A DNA stretch of 51,945 nt, from assembly GCA_900549295.1 (NCBI GenBank), contig URNG01000005.1, forward strand, positions 1 to 51,945. The letters run 5' to 3'. This document shows positions 32,671-40,771 of this stretch, in pieces (position 1 is the first letter of the stretch; each line of letters begins with the position of its first letter). Position numbers and translations under genes: made by a program. The notes under the pieces were generated by a model. The model saw only the letters and a list, made by a program, of their open reading frames with translations. It ran no database searches and was not told where the DNA came from. The DNA is from an uncultured Rhodocyclaceae bacterium. GTDB lineage: Bacteria > Pseudomonadota > Gammaproteobacteria > Burkholderiales > Rhodocyclaceae.

Positions 32671-34434
32671 TTACATGCTTTCCGGGCAGGACACGCCCAG
32701 GATGGACAGGCCGTTGCGAATCACCTGCCGGATCGCCGCGGCCAGCGCGACGCGCGCCTGACACAGGGCGGCATCGTCGACCAGCATGCGCTCGGCGTTG
32801 TACCAGGCGTGGAATTCCCCGGCCAGATCCTTGAGATAGAAGGCGACCGAGTGCGGCGCGAGGTCGCGCGCGGCGGTTTCGATCACTTCCGGAAACTGAC
32901 CGAGCAGATTGGCGAGCGACTGCTCGCGCGGGCTGTCGAGGCGTGCGAAATCGGCTTCGAGCAACTCGTCCGGCGTGCCCGGCCACTGTTTCAGCACCGA
33001 GCAGATGCGGGCGTGGGCGTACTGGATGTAATACACCGGGTTTTCGTTGCTCTGGCTTTTCGCCAGATCGAGGTCGAAATCCAGGTGCTGATCCGATTTG
33101 CGCAGGGCGTAGAAGAAGCGGCAGGCGTCGTTGCCCACTTCCTCGCGCAGTTCGCGCAGGGTGACGAATTCGCCCGAGCGGGTGGACATCGAGGCTTTCT
33201 GGCCGTTGCGATAGAGCACCGCGAATTGCACCAGCGCCACGTGCAGCCTGTCGGCGGGCAGGTCGAGCGCCTTGACCGCGCCGGCGACGCGCGGGATGTA
33301 GCCGTGGTGGTCGGCCCCCCAGACGTTGATGATCTTGTCGAAACCGCGCTCGAATTTGTTCAGGTGATAGGCAATGTCGGAAGCGAAATAGGTGTACAGC
33401 CCGTTTTCGCGCTGCACGACGCGATCCTTTTCGTCGCCGAAAGCGGTGGAACGGAACCATTTGGCGCCGTTTTGCAGGTAAATGTGGCCCTTTGCTTCCA
33501 GAAGATCGACGCAACGCGCCACCAGCCCGGTGTCGTAAAGCGCTTTTTCCGAGAACCAGACTTCGAATTCGACGCCGAAATCCTGCAAATCGCTGCGGCA
33601 GTCTTCCAGCTGTTCGTTGAGCGCGTGCCGATGGACGTAGTGCCAGTCCTCGCCGAGCAGCGCCTTGGCGCGCGCGATCAGGGCGTCGAGATGCGCTTCG
33701 CGCTGCGCCTTGGCTTCGTCGTCCGCCCGCTCGGCGGCGGGCAGGCCCGGCGTGCCGCGCAGGACGTCGGCGGCGCTGCGCCGGTATTTGTTGTCGTGCG
33801 CGTGCCGGAGCTGCTCGGCCATGCGCCGCACGTAATCGCCCTGGTAGCCGTTGGGCGGGAAGGGGACGCTCTCGCCCAGCAGGTCGAGATAGCGCAGCCA
33901 GGTGGAGAGGCCGAGAATGTCCATCTGCCGCCCGGCATCGTTGACGTAGTACTCGCGCGTCACGTCCCAGCCGGCAAAGGCGAGCAGGCTGGACAGCGAA
34001 GCGCCGTAAGCCGCGCCGCGACCGTGGCCGACGTGCAGGGGGCCGGTCGGGTTGGCGGAAACGAATTCGACTTGGATCTTCTGCGCGCCGCCCTGGTTCG
34101 AGCGGCCAAAATCGTTGCCCTGGTTGAGGACGGTACGCACCACGCCGGTCTTGGCGCCAGCGGCGAGGCGGAAGTTGATGAAGCCGGCCCCGGCGATTTC
34201 CGCGCCGGCGATGCGGGGAGATACAGGCAGTTCGGCCAGCAGTTGCTGGGCGATTTCGCGCGGGTTTTTCTTCAGCGCCTTGGCCAGCAGCATCGCCAGA
34301 TTGGTGGCGAAATCGCCGTGCGAGGGGTCGCGCGGGCGTTCGATCTGAATCGGGGTCGAAGCGGCGGCGGGGGCAACGCTGTCGCGTGCCTGGGTGAGCA
34401 GGGCGAGCAGCTCGTTCTTGACGTCGTGGGCCAT
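32671..34434 (-). CDS. argS: Arginyl-tRNA synthetase
   Basis: A 587-aa class I synthetase charging tRNA-Arg. The HIGH-type signature is PTGPLHVGHGRGA (around residues 129-141), with the preceding VEFVSANPTG typical of ArgRS. The KMSKS position reads KASMSTRSGEF, the usual relaxed ArgRS form. The C-terminal DALR anticodon-binding domain ends GLSILGVSCPESM. The ATG at 34432-34434 (MAHDVKNEL) is preferred over one 11 codons upstream, which would add an atypical hydrophobic tail. Confidence 0.96.
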   Translation of the reverse strand: MAHDVKNELLALLTQARDSVAPAAASTPIQIERPRDPSHGDFATNLAMLLAKALKKNPREIAQQLLAELPVSPRIAGAEIAGAGFINFRLAAGAKTGVVRTVLNQGNDFGRSNQGGAQKIQVEFVSANPTGPLHVGHGRGAAYGASLSSLLAFAGWDVTREYYVNDAGRQMDILGLSTWLRYLDLLGESVPFPPNGYQGDYVRRMAEQLRHAHDNKYRRSAADVLRGTPGLPAAERADDEAKAQREAHLDALIARAKALLGEDWHYVHRHALNEQLEDCRSDLQDFGVEFEVWFSEKALYDTGLVARCVDLLEAKGHIYLQNGAKWFRSTAFGDEKDRVVQRENGLYTYFASDIAYHLNKFERGFDKIINVWGADHHGYIPRVAGAVKALDLPADRLHVALVQFAVLYRNGQKASMSTRSGEFVTLRELREEVGNDACRFFYALRKSDQHLDFDLDLAKSQSNENPVYYIQYAHARICSVLKQWPGTPDELLEADFARLDSPREQSLANLLGQFPEVIETAARDLAPHSVAFYLKDLAGEFHAWYNAERMLVDDAALCQARVALAAAIRQVIRNGLSILGVSCPESM

Positions 34435-34614
34435 GGTTTGGCGTGGGAAAAATAACAAAGGCGGCATTATACGCTGCCCCTATCCGCCAGAGATGTGAGC
34501 AATGGTAAGCAAAGCGGGGACAGCATCTGCCGCCGCGTGCTAGCATCCCCGTTTTTCTGCGGCCCCCGGCGACCTTCCTTGGGTGGCCCTTTTTCCCCGC
34601 CACGGGTTTTTGCG

Positions 34615-36144
34615 ATGCGCCTTTTTCGCTTGCTCAAGATTGCCACCGTCGCCAGCCGTTTCGGGCTGGATCAGATGGTGCTGGAACATGAGCCGACCGG
34701 CCGCCTGATGCGGCTGGCCAACGCCCTGCAATTCTGGCGTCGTCTGCGCGCCCCGCGCGCCGAGCGCCTGCGGCAGGCGCTGGAAACCCTGGGGCCGATT
34801 TTCGTGAAGTTCGGCCAGGTTCTGTCCACCCGCCGCGACCTGATGCCAGCGGACATCGCCGACGAACTCGCCAAGCTGCAGGATCGCGTGCCGCCCTTCG
34901 CTTCCGAGCTGGCGCTGGCGGAAATCGAAAAAGCCTACGGCCGCCCGGCGCACGAGGTTTTCGCCGAGTTCGACCCGCAGCCGGTGGCGTCGGCTTCCAT
35001 CGCGCAGGTGCATTTCGCGCGGCTGCGCCCGGAGGACGGCGGACACGAGGTGGCGGTCAAGATTCTGCGTCCCAACATGCGCGCGGTGATCGAGCACGAT
35101 CTCGCCCTGATGGACAACGGCGCGCTGCTGCTGGAAAAGCTGTGGGCCGACGGCAAGCGCCTGCGCCCGCGCGAGGTGGTGGCGGAATTCGCCAAATATC
35201 TGCGCGACGAACTCGATCTCATGCGCGAAGCGGCCAATGCCTCGCAACTGCGGCGCAATTTCACGGCCTCGCCCCTGCTCGTCGTACCCGAGGTGTATTG
35301 GGATTTCTGCACTTCCACGGTGATGGTGATGGAGCGCATGCACGGCATTCCCATCTCGCAGACCGAGCGCCTGCGGGCGGCGGGGGTGGATTTGAAGAAG
35401 CTCTCCGCGGCCGGCGTGGAAATCTTCTTCACCCAGGTTTTCCGCGACGGGTTTTTCCATGCCGACATGCATCCGGGCAATATTTTCGTGGCGGCCGATG
35501 GTCGCTACATCGCGCTCGATTTTGGCATCGTCGGCACGCTCACCGACAGCGACAAGAACTATCTGGCGCAGAATTTCCTGGCCTTCTTCCGCCGCGATTA
35601 CAAGCGGGTGGCGGAAGCGCACATCGAATCCGGCTGGGCGCCCAAGGAAACGCGGGTCGATGAGTTCGAGGCGGCCATCCGCGCCGTCTGCGAGCCGATT
35701 TTCGACCGGCCGCTCAAGGACATTTCCTTCGGCAAGGTGTTGCTGCGCCTGTTCCAGACTTCGCGCCGCTTCAACGTGGAAATCCAGCCGCAGCTGGTGA
35801 TGCTGCAAAAAACCCTGCTCAACATCGAAGGCCTGGGGCGGCAGCTCGATCCCGATCTGGATCTGTGGCAGACCGCTAAGCCGTTTCTCGAACGCTGGAT
35901 GAGCGAGCAGATCGGCTGGCGCGGCATCTGGCGCAACCTGCGCCTCGAAGCGCCCAATCTGGCGCGCACCCTGCCGCAACTGCCGCGCCTCGTGCATCAG
36001 CAGTTGAGCCGGCCGTCGACCGCCGACCTCCAGCCCGAACTGGCCGCGCTGGCGCGCTCGCAAGCCGTGCAGAACCGCTGGCTGGCCGCCATCGCGCTCC
36101 TGCTGGCCGTGATCGCCGGCGCGCTCGTCCATCCCTATTTCTGA
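34615..36144 (+). CDS. ubiB: UbiB-family atypical kinase for ubiquinone biosynthesis
   Basis: A 509-aa ABC1/ADCK/UbiB protein required for aerobic ubiquinone synthesis. Family motifs are FVKFGQVLSTRRDL near residue 63 (KxGQ), VASASIAQVHFARL near 121 (A-rich loop replacing the P-loop), FFHADMHPGNIFV near 280 (catalytic loop) and ALDFGIVG near 302 (metal-binding DFG). A hydrophobic C-terminal helix (LAAIALLLAVIAGALV) anchors it in the membrane. It is divergent from argS. There is no clear ribosome site; the ATG at 34615 is chosen from the family N-terminus. Confidence 0.94.
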   Translation: MRLFRLLKIATVASRFGLDQMVLEHEPTGRLMRLANALQFWRRLRAPRAERLRQALETLGPIFVKFGQVLSTRRDLMPADIADELAKLQDRVPPFASELALAEIEKAYGRPAHEVFAEFDPQPVASASIAQVHFARLRPEDGGHEVAVKILRPNMRAVIEHDLALMDNGALLLEKLWADGKRLRPREVVAEFAKYLRDELDLMREAANASQLRRNFTASPLLVVPEVYWDFCTSTVMVMERMHGIPISQTERLRAAGVDLKKLSAAGVEIFFTQVFRDGFFHADMHPGNIFVAADGRYIALDFGIVGTLTDSDKNYLAQNFLAFFRRDYKRVAEAHIESGWAPKETRVDEFEAAIRAVCEPIFDRPLKDISFGKVLLRLFQTSRRFNVEIQPQLVMLQKTLLNIEGLGRQLDPDLDLWQTAKPFLERWMSEQIGWRGIWRNLRLEAPNLARTLPQLPRLVHQQLSRPSTADLQPELAALARSQAVQNRWLAAIALLLAVIAGALVHPYF

Positions 36145-36168
36145 TCTCTAGCTGCTTTTTTCCCGCTC

Positions 36169-39100
36169 ATGGCTGCTGCCGCAGAATTGCTGAACGAATA
36201 TCAGGAAGAGGACGTCATCGACTGGCTCGGCGCGGATACCGTCAAAAAAGCGCGGCCCTACGTCGATCTGGTGCAACAGCTCGAGGTCGGCGATGAGCGC
36301 ATCGACGCGCAGGTGCCCGGTTCGGCCCGGCAGCCGTATCAGACCAGCATCGTTTTCGTTGATTTCGAGGAACAGGCCGGCCTGCCCAACACCTGTTCCT
36401 GCCCGGTGGGGCGCGACTGCAAGCACGTCGCCGCCACCTTGCTGCGCGCCATTGCCGAGCGCAATCCGGAGGTGCGCCTGAGCAACAGCGTGCTGTCCTG
36501 GGTGGAAGACTTGCGCCGCGCCTCGGTCGCCGTCGCCAAGAAGAAGGCGCGCGCCCCGAGCGTGCGCTCCGGCCTGTTCTACGTGCTGCACTGGTCGGCC
36601 GACGGCGGCCATTTCGGCATCACCCTGTTGAAAGGCAAGCGGCCCGACAAGGCGGAGGAATGGTGGAGCATCGAGCGGGCGCTGCTCAACGCGCCGCAGT
36701 TCGTGCGGGAGGAAGACCTGCCCATCCTGCGCCACTTGTGGAACGCGCGCCATCAGGGCAGCGGCATCCGGGCCTATGGCCTGGGCGACAGGCAGCCGAC
36801 GGAAATCCTCGGCCGCCTGCTGGCGACGGGGCGTCTGTACACCGAGCACGATCTGGAAATCCCGCTGCGCGCCGGCCCCGAGCGGGCGGCGAATTTCGGC
36901 TGGATGGTCGACGGGCAGGGCTTCCAGCGGCCGCACCTGCGTTCCGATCCGCCCTGCGATCAGGTGTTGCCCACCGATCCGCCCTGGTACGTCGATGTGG
37001 CCGAGGGCGAGATGGGGCCGCTGCACGTGGAAGCGGAACCCGCGCTGCTCAAGCGCCTGTTCGACCTGCCGCCGCTCTCCGAGAAGGAGGCCGCGCTGGT
37101 CGCCGAGGCGCTTTCCGAACTCGCGCCGAGCATGCCCCTGCCGGTGGAAAAGGCCAGCGACCGCCTGCGCCGGATCGACCTGCCCCTGCAACCCTGCCTG
37201 CGTCTGGATACGCTGCGTACCCTGGGCAACCGCGCCTGGCGGGATTATCCGCACAGTTACGGTGGCAATGCCTTCGATTACGCCGAGGTTTATTTCCGCT
37301 ATGGCGAGGTCGACGTCGCGCCGGGCGACAGGAGCAGCTTCGTCACCCTGCCGGAAGGCGAAACCGTGGCGCTGGCGCGCCGCCCGCAGGAGGAAGCGCA
37401 CGCCTTGCAAGCCTTGCAGGAGAGCGGTTTCATGGCCGTGCCGCCGTATGTCCTGAACACCTTTGGTGCGCCGCCGCAGGGGATTTTCGGGCTGGCCGGC
37501 GAAGCCGCCTGGCCGCGCTTCATGCAGGACGGCATGAAGCATCTGCAGGCGGCGGGCTGGCACGTCGAATTTCCCGAGGATTTCCGCCACCACGTCATGG
37601 AAATCGAGGGTTGGGACGCCGAACTCACCGAAACCGGCGACGGCTGGTTCGATCTCGACATGGGCGTCGTCGTCGAAGGGCAGCGTCTGGCGCTGGCACC
37701 GCTCCTGGCGGCCCTGTTCCGGCGCGACGCGCGCTGGCTGGACAGCATCGACCTGAGCGGCATTCCCGATGACGAGCCGGTCATTCTGCTGACGCCGCAG
37801 GGGCAGCAACTGAAAGTGCCGGCCGGCCGGATCAAGCCGCTGGCGGCGACCCTGATCGACCTGTTCGACGGTTTTTCCGGCGGCGACACCCTGCGCCTGT
37901 CGCGCTTCGACGCGCCGCGCCTCTCCGAACTCACCGACACCAGCCGTTGGGCCTTCCGCGGGCAGCAGGACGTGCTGGCCCTGGCGGAACGGCTACAGGC
38001 GGCGCAGGGCATCGGCGACATCGAGCCGCCGCGCGGCCTGCGGCTGGAACTGCGCGCCTATCAGAAGGAAGGTCTGGCCTGGTTGCAGTTCCTGCGCGAG
38101 CAGAACCTGTCCGGTATCCTGGCCGACGACATGGGCCTGGGCAAGACGGCGCAGACGCTGGCCCACCTGCTGCTGGAAAAGGAAAGCGGGCGGCTGGACC
38201 GCCCGGCGCTGATCGTCTTGCCGACTTCGCTCATCTTCAACTGGAAGCGCGAGGCGGAGCGCTTTGCGCCGGATCTGCGCGTGCTGTCCCTGCACGGGCC
38301 GCAGCGCAAGGAACGATTCGGCGAAATCGGCGAGCACGACGTGGTGCTCACCACCTATCCGCTGCTCTGGCGCGACGTCGATGCGCTGGTGCAGCACGAA
38401 TACCACCTGCTCATCCTCGACGAGGCGCAGACGGTGAAGAACGTCGCCAGCCGCAGCGCCGGGGCGGTGCGCCAGATCAGCGCGCGGCATCGCCTGTGCC
38501 TGACCGGGACGCCGCTGGAAAACCATCTGGGCGAGTTGTGGAGCCAGTTCGATTTCCTGCTGCCGGGCTTTCTCGGGGCCAGCAAGCAATTCACCCGGCA
38601 CTGGCGCACGCCGATCGAAAAACACGGCGACAGCGACCGCCGCAGCCTGCTCGCCCGGCGCATCCGCCCCTTCATCCTGCGCCGCAAGAAGGAGGACGTC
38701 GCCCGCGAACTGCCGCCCAAGACGGTCATCGTGCGCAGCGTCGAACTGGAAGGCGCTCAGCGCGATCTGTACGAAACGGTGCGCGTCGCGATGGATGCCA
38801 AGGTGCGCGACGAAATCGCCCAGCGCGGTTTCGCCCGCAGCCAGATCGTGATTCTCGATGCGCTGCTCAAGCTGCGCCAGGTCTGCTGCGATCCACGCTT
38901 GGTCAAGAGCCTTGCCGCGCGCAAGGTGAAAGAGCGGGCCAAGCTCGACCTGCTGATGGAAATGCTGCCCGAACTGGTAGAAGAAGGGCGGCGTATCCTC
39001 GTGTTCTCGCAATTCACCAGCATGCTGGCCCTGATCGAAAGCGAACTGGAAAAGCGGGGGCTGCTCTACAGCCGTCTGGCGGGCGACACCGTGGACCGGG

Positions 39101-39450
39101 AAACGCCGATCCGCCGTTTTCAGGATGGCGAGGTGCCGATTTTCCTCATCAGCCTGAAAGCCGGCGGCGTCGGCCTCAACCTGACGGCGGCGGACACGGT
39201 GATTCACTACGATCCGTGGTGGAATCCGGCGGTGGAAAATCAGGCCACCGACCGCGCGCATCGGCTCGGTCAGGAAAAGCCGGTGTTCGTCTACAAGCTG
39301 ATCGTTTCCGGCAGCATCGAGGAAAAGATTCTCGCCTTGCAGGAACGCAAGGCCGAACTGGCGGCTGGCATCCTCTCGGAAGACCGCTCCGTCGACGTCA
39401 AATTCGGCAACGACGATCTTGCCGCGCTGTTCGCGCCGCTGCCGGAGTGA
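36169..39450 (+). CDS. SWIM zinc-finger SNF2-family helicase
   Basis: A 1093-aa DNA translocase. The N-terminal SWIM finger is C76-x-C78-x5-C84-x-H86 (CSCPVGRDCKH). A long middle region of about 550 residues has no named motif. The SNF2 ATPase occupies about 630-1080: Walker A DDMGLGKT near 655, the DEAQ box (LLILDEAQTVKN) near 750, TGTPLENHLGELWSQ near 783, and the C-terminal lobe with FSQFTSML, LKAGGVGLNLTAADTV and DRAHRLGQ. The architecture is bacterial HepA/RapA-like SNF2 with SWIM; the role is unclear. It starts 24 bp after ubiB. Confidence 0.9.
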   Translation: MAAAAELLNEYQEEDVIDWLGADTVKKARPYVDLVQQLEVGDERIDAQVPGSARQPYQTSIVFVDFEEQAGLPNTCSCPVGRDCKHVAATLLRAIAERNPEVRLSNSVLSWVEDLRRASVAVAKKKARAPSVRSGLFYVLHWSADGGHFGITLLKGKRPDKAEEWWSIERALLNAPQFVREEDLPILRHLWNARHQGSGIRAYGLGDRQPTEILGRLLATGRLYTEHDLEIPLRAGPERAANFGWMVDGQGFQRPHLRSDPPCDQVLPTDPPWYVDVAEGEMGPLHVEAEPALLKRLFDLPPLSEKEAALVAEALSELAPSMPLPVEKASDRLRRIDLPLQPCLRLDTLRTLGNRAWRDYPHSYGGNAFDYAEVYFRYGEVDVAPGDRSSFVTLPEGETVALARRPQEEAHALQALQESGFMAVPPYVLNTFGAPPQGIFGLAGEAAWPRFMQDGMKHLQAAGWHVEFPEDFRHHVMEIEGWDAELTETGDGWFDLDMGVVVEGQRLALAPLLAALFRRDARWLDSIDLSGIPDDEPVILLTPQGQQLKVPAGRIKPLAATLIDLFDGFSGGDTLRLSRFDAPRLSELTDTSRWAFRGQQDVLALAERLQAAQGIGDIEPPRGLRLELRAYQKEGLAWLQFLREQNLSGILADDMGLGKTAQTLAHLLLEKESGRLDRPALIVLPTSLIFNWKREAERFAPDLRVLSLHGPQRKERFGEIGEHDVVLTTYPLLWRDVDALVQHEYHLLILDEAQTVKNVASRSAGAVRQISARHRLCLTGTPLENHLGELWSQFDFLLPGFLGASKQFTRHWRTPIEKHGDSDRRSLLARRIRPFILRRKKEDVARELPPKTVIVRSVELEGAQRDLYETVRVAMDAKVRDEIAQRGFARSQIVILDALLKLRQVCCDPRLVKSLAARKVKERAKLDLLMEMLPELVEEGRRILVFSQFTSMLALIESELEKRGLLYSRLAGDTVDRETPIRRFQDGEVPIFLISLKAGGVGLNLTAADTVIHYDPWWNPAVENQATDRAHRLGQEKPVFVYKLIVSGSIEEKILALQERKAELAAGILSEDRSVDVKFGNDDLAALFAPLPE

Positions 39451-39479
39451 TCCGGCAGCGGCGCGAATTCAGGCGCAAT

Positions 39480-39980
39480 TCAGGCATAAGCGCTCTGGCC
39501 TTCCAACAGATGAATCAGGCCGCGCAAGGCATGGGCGACGGCTTGCCGGCGCACGGCGCTGCGCTCGCCGCTGAACAGGCGGGTCTGCGCCTGACAGCCC
39601 AGATCGCGTCCGGCCCAGGCGAAGCACACCGTTCCCACGGGTTTTTCGGCAGAACCGCCGCCGGGGCCGGCGATGCCGGTGATCGCCACCGTCCAGTCGG
39701 CCGGGCTGCGCGCCAGCGCGCCTTCGGCCATGCTGCGGGCGGTGGCTTCCGACACCGCGCCGTGGCGCTCGATGGTGATTGCCGGCACGCCCAGCAATTC
39801 GCTCTTGGCGGCATTGGAGTAAGTGACGAAGCCGCGCTCGAACCAGGCGGAACTGCCGGCAATTTCCGTCACCGCCTGCGCCAACGCGCCGCCGGTGCAG
39901 GATTCGGCCAGCGCCAGGCGCTCGTTGCGCGAGAGCAGCAGTTCCCCCAGTTTTTCGGCCAGATTCAGCAGGTTTTCCAT
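39480..39980 (-). CDS. pncC: Nicotinamide-nucleotide amidohydrolase (CinA C-terminal type)
   Basis: A 166-aa stand-alone CinA C-terminal domain that deamidates NMN to nicotinate mononucleotide, recycling NAD. Recognisable blocks are LALAESCTGGALAQAVTEIAG near 25-45, GFVTYSNAAKSELLGVP near 53-69 and AITGIAGPGGGSAEKPVGTV near 103-122. The ATG at 39980 has AGGA eight to eleven bases upstream. The longer frame back to 40166 is rejected because it runs through the non-coding RNA signal at about 40074-40146. It converges on the SNF2 gene. Confidence 0.92.
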   Translation of the reverse strand: MENLLNLAEKLGELLLSRNERLALAESCTGGALAQAVTEIAGSSAWFERGFVTYSNAAKSELLGVPAITIERHGAVSEATARSMAEGALARSPADWTVAITGIAGPGGGSAEKPVGTVCFAWAGRDLGCQAQTRLFSGERSAVRRQAVAHALRGLIHLLEGQSAYA

Positions 39981-40038
39981 GGGCAACATCCTGAAGCGTG
40001 CGCGCCACACGCCGTTACATAACAAGACGAAAGGGCGA

Positions 40039-40067
40039 CAGACAGGGGCAGGGGCGCGCCTTACACT
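40039..40067 (+). promoter_or_regulatory. Possible promoter of the C-rich-loop sRNA
   Basis: -35 CAGACA (40039-40044), a 17-bp spacer and -10 TACACT (40062-40067), each four of six to consensus. The predicted transcript start is near 40074. Moderate quality only. Confidence 0.4.
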
Positions 40068-40073
40068 GCAAGG

Positions 40074-40146
40074 GCATTGAACCCCTCCTCTCGAATCCCC
40101 CCATTCGAGAACTTCAGCCCCGCCACCCCCCAGCGGGGTTTTTTTA
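40074..40146 (+). ncRNA. Putative 6C-like small RNA: two hairpins with six-C loops
   Basis: Hairpin 1 is an 8-bp perfect stem (TCTCGAAT at 40089-40096, ATTCGAGA at 40103-40110) with a loop of exactly CCCCCC. Hairpin 2 is CCCCGC (40118-40123) with GCGGGG (40133-40138) around a loop CACCCCCCA, and is followed by seven T (40139-40145), an intrinsic terminator. A CCTCC lies just before hairpin 1. Two stems, each with a run of six unpaired C and the second ending in a terminator, is the definition of the actinobacterial 6C RNA motif. It lies between divergent pncC and the cytochrome gene. The 5' end is an estimate. Confidence 0.65.
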
Positions 40147-40190
40147 TGTGCGTTTTTAACACACATTCCGGCGCAGCGTCCCGAACGTTT

Positions 40191-40218
40191 TTGTCAATCA
40201 TAAGCGAGCCGTTATAAT
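40191..40218 (+). promoter_or_regulatory. Promoter of the cytochrome c gene
   Basis: -35 TTGTCA (40191-40196), a 16-bp spacer and -10 TATAAT (40213-40218). It lies 37 bp before the start codon and just downstream of the sRNA terminator. Confidence 0.8.
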
Positions 40219-40255
40219 TGCGGGCTTCACTCAACCCAGTTTACGGAGTTCCAGC

Positions 40256-40705
40256 ATGGCCGAGCAAAACGCATCCGGAAAGATCATGTGGGCGACGATT
40301 CTCGTTGCCGCTGTTCTCACCGTCATTATCTTTGCGCTGACCAACAAGTCGTTCGATTCGGCCGCCAACAGCAGCGCAGGTGCCGATGAAGCCGAAGTGC
40401 GCATCCAGCCGGTTGCCCGCTTCGAGCTGGCCAAGGCCGAAGCGGCCGCCGAAGACAGCGGTCCCAAGGATGGCCCGACCGTCTATAACAGCGTCTGCGG
40501 CGCTTGCCACAACACGGGCGTTGCCGGCGCGCCGAAGATCGACGCCAAGGCCGACTGGGCGTCGCGTCTGGGGCAGGGCGAAGCCGGTCTGCTGGCCAGC
40601 GTGCTGCACGGCAAGGGCGCGATGCCGCCCAAGGGCGGCGCTGCCGCGCTGTCGGACGACGAAATCAAGGGCGCGGTCGAGTACATCCTGAGCAAGGTCA
40701 AGTAA
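40256..40705 (+). CDS. Membrane-anchored mono-heme cytochrome c (c5-like)
   Basis: A 149-aa protein. An uncleaved N-terminal helix (about 10-28) anchors a periplasmic heme domain with the attachment site C81-GA-C84-H85 and a probable axial Met123 (GAMPPKGG). Size, the VYNSVCGACHNTGVAGAPK block and the C-terminal DDEIKGAVEYIL helix are those of the cytochrome c5 family. It serves as a small electron carrier in respiration. GGAG lies nine bases before the ATG. It is monocistronic with its own promoter. Confidence 0.92.
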   Translation: MAEQNASGKIMWATILVAAVLTVIIFALTNKSFDSAANSSAGADEAEVRIQPVARFELAKAEAAAEDSGPKDGPTVYNSVCGACHNTGVAGAPKIDAKADWASRLGQGEAGLLASVLHGKGAMPPKGGAAALSDDEIKGAVEYILSKVK

Positions 40706-40771
40706 GCCTTTTCAGGCGCGCATCGGATCGGGGAGGCCGCGGCCTCCCTTTTTCATTGCGCCTTTTTTACC

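Noticed and set aside
32081..34603. 840-aa minus-strand ORF over argS and the SPOR gene
   Set aside because: Frame-shifted shadow of argS; Arg/Pro/Gly-rich composition and no motif.
37947..40022. 691-aa plus-strand ORF over the SNF2 gene end and pncC
   Set aside because: Shadow frame crossing two real genes of opposite strands.
39480..40166. Longer 228-aa version of PncC
   Set aside because: The extra N-terminal residues are Pro/Arg/Gly-rich, translate the opposite strand of the sRNA hairpins, and lack homology to the family start.
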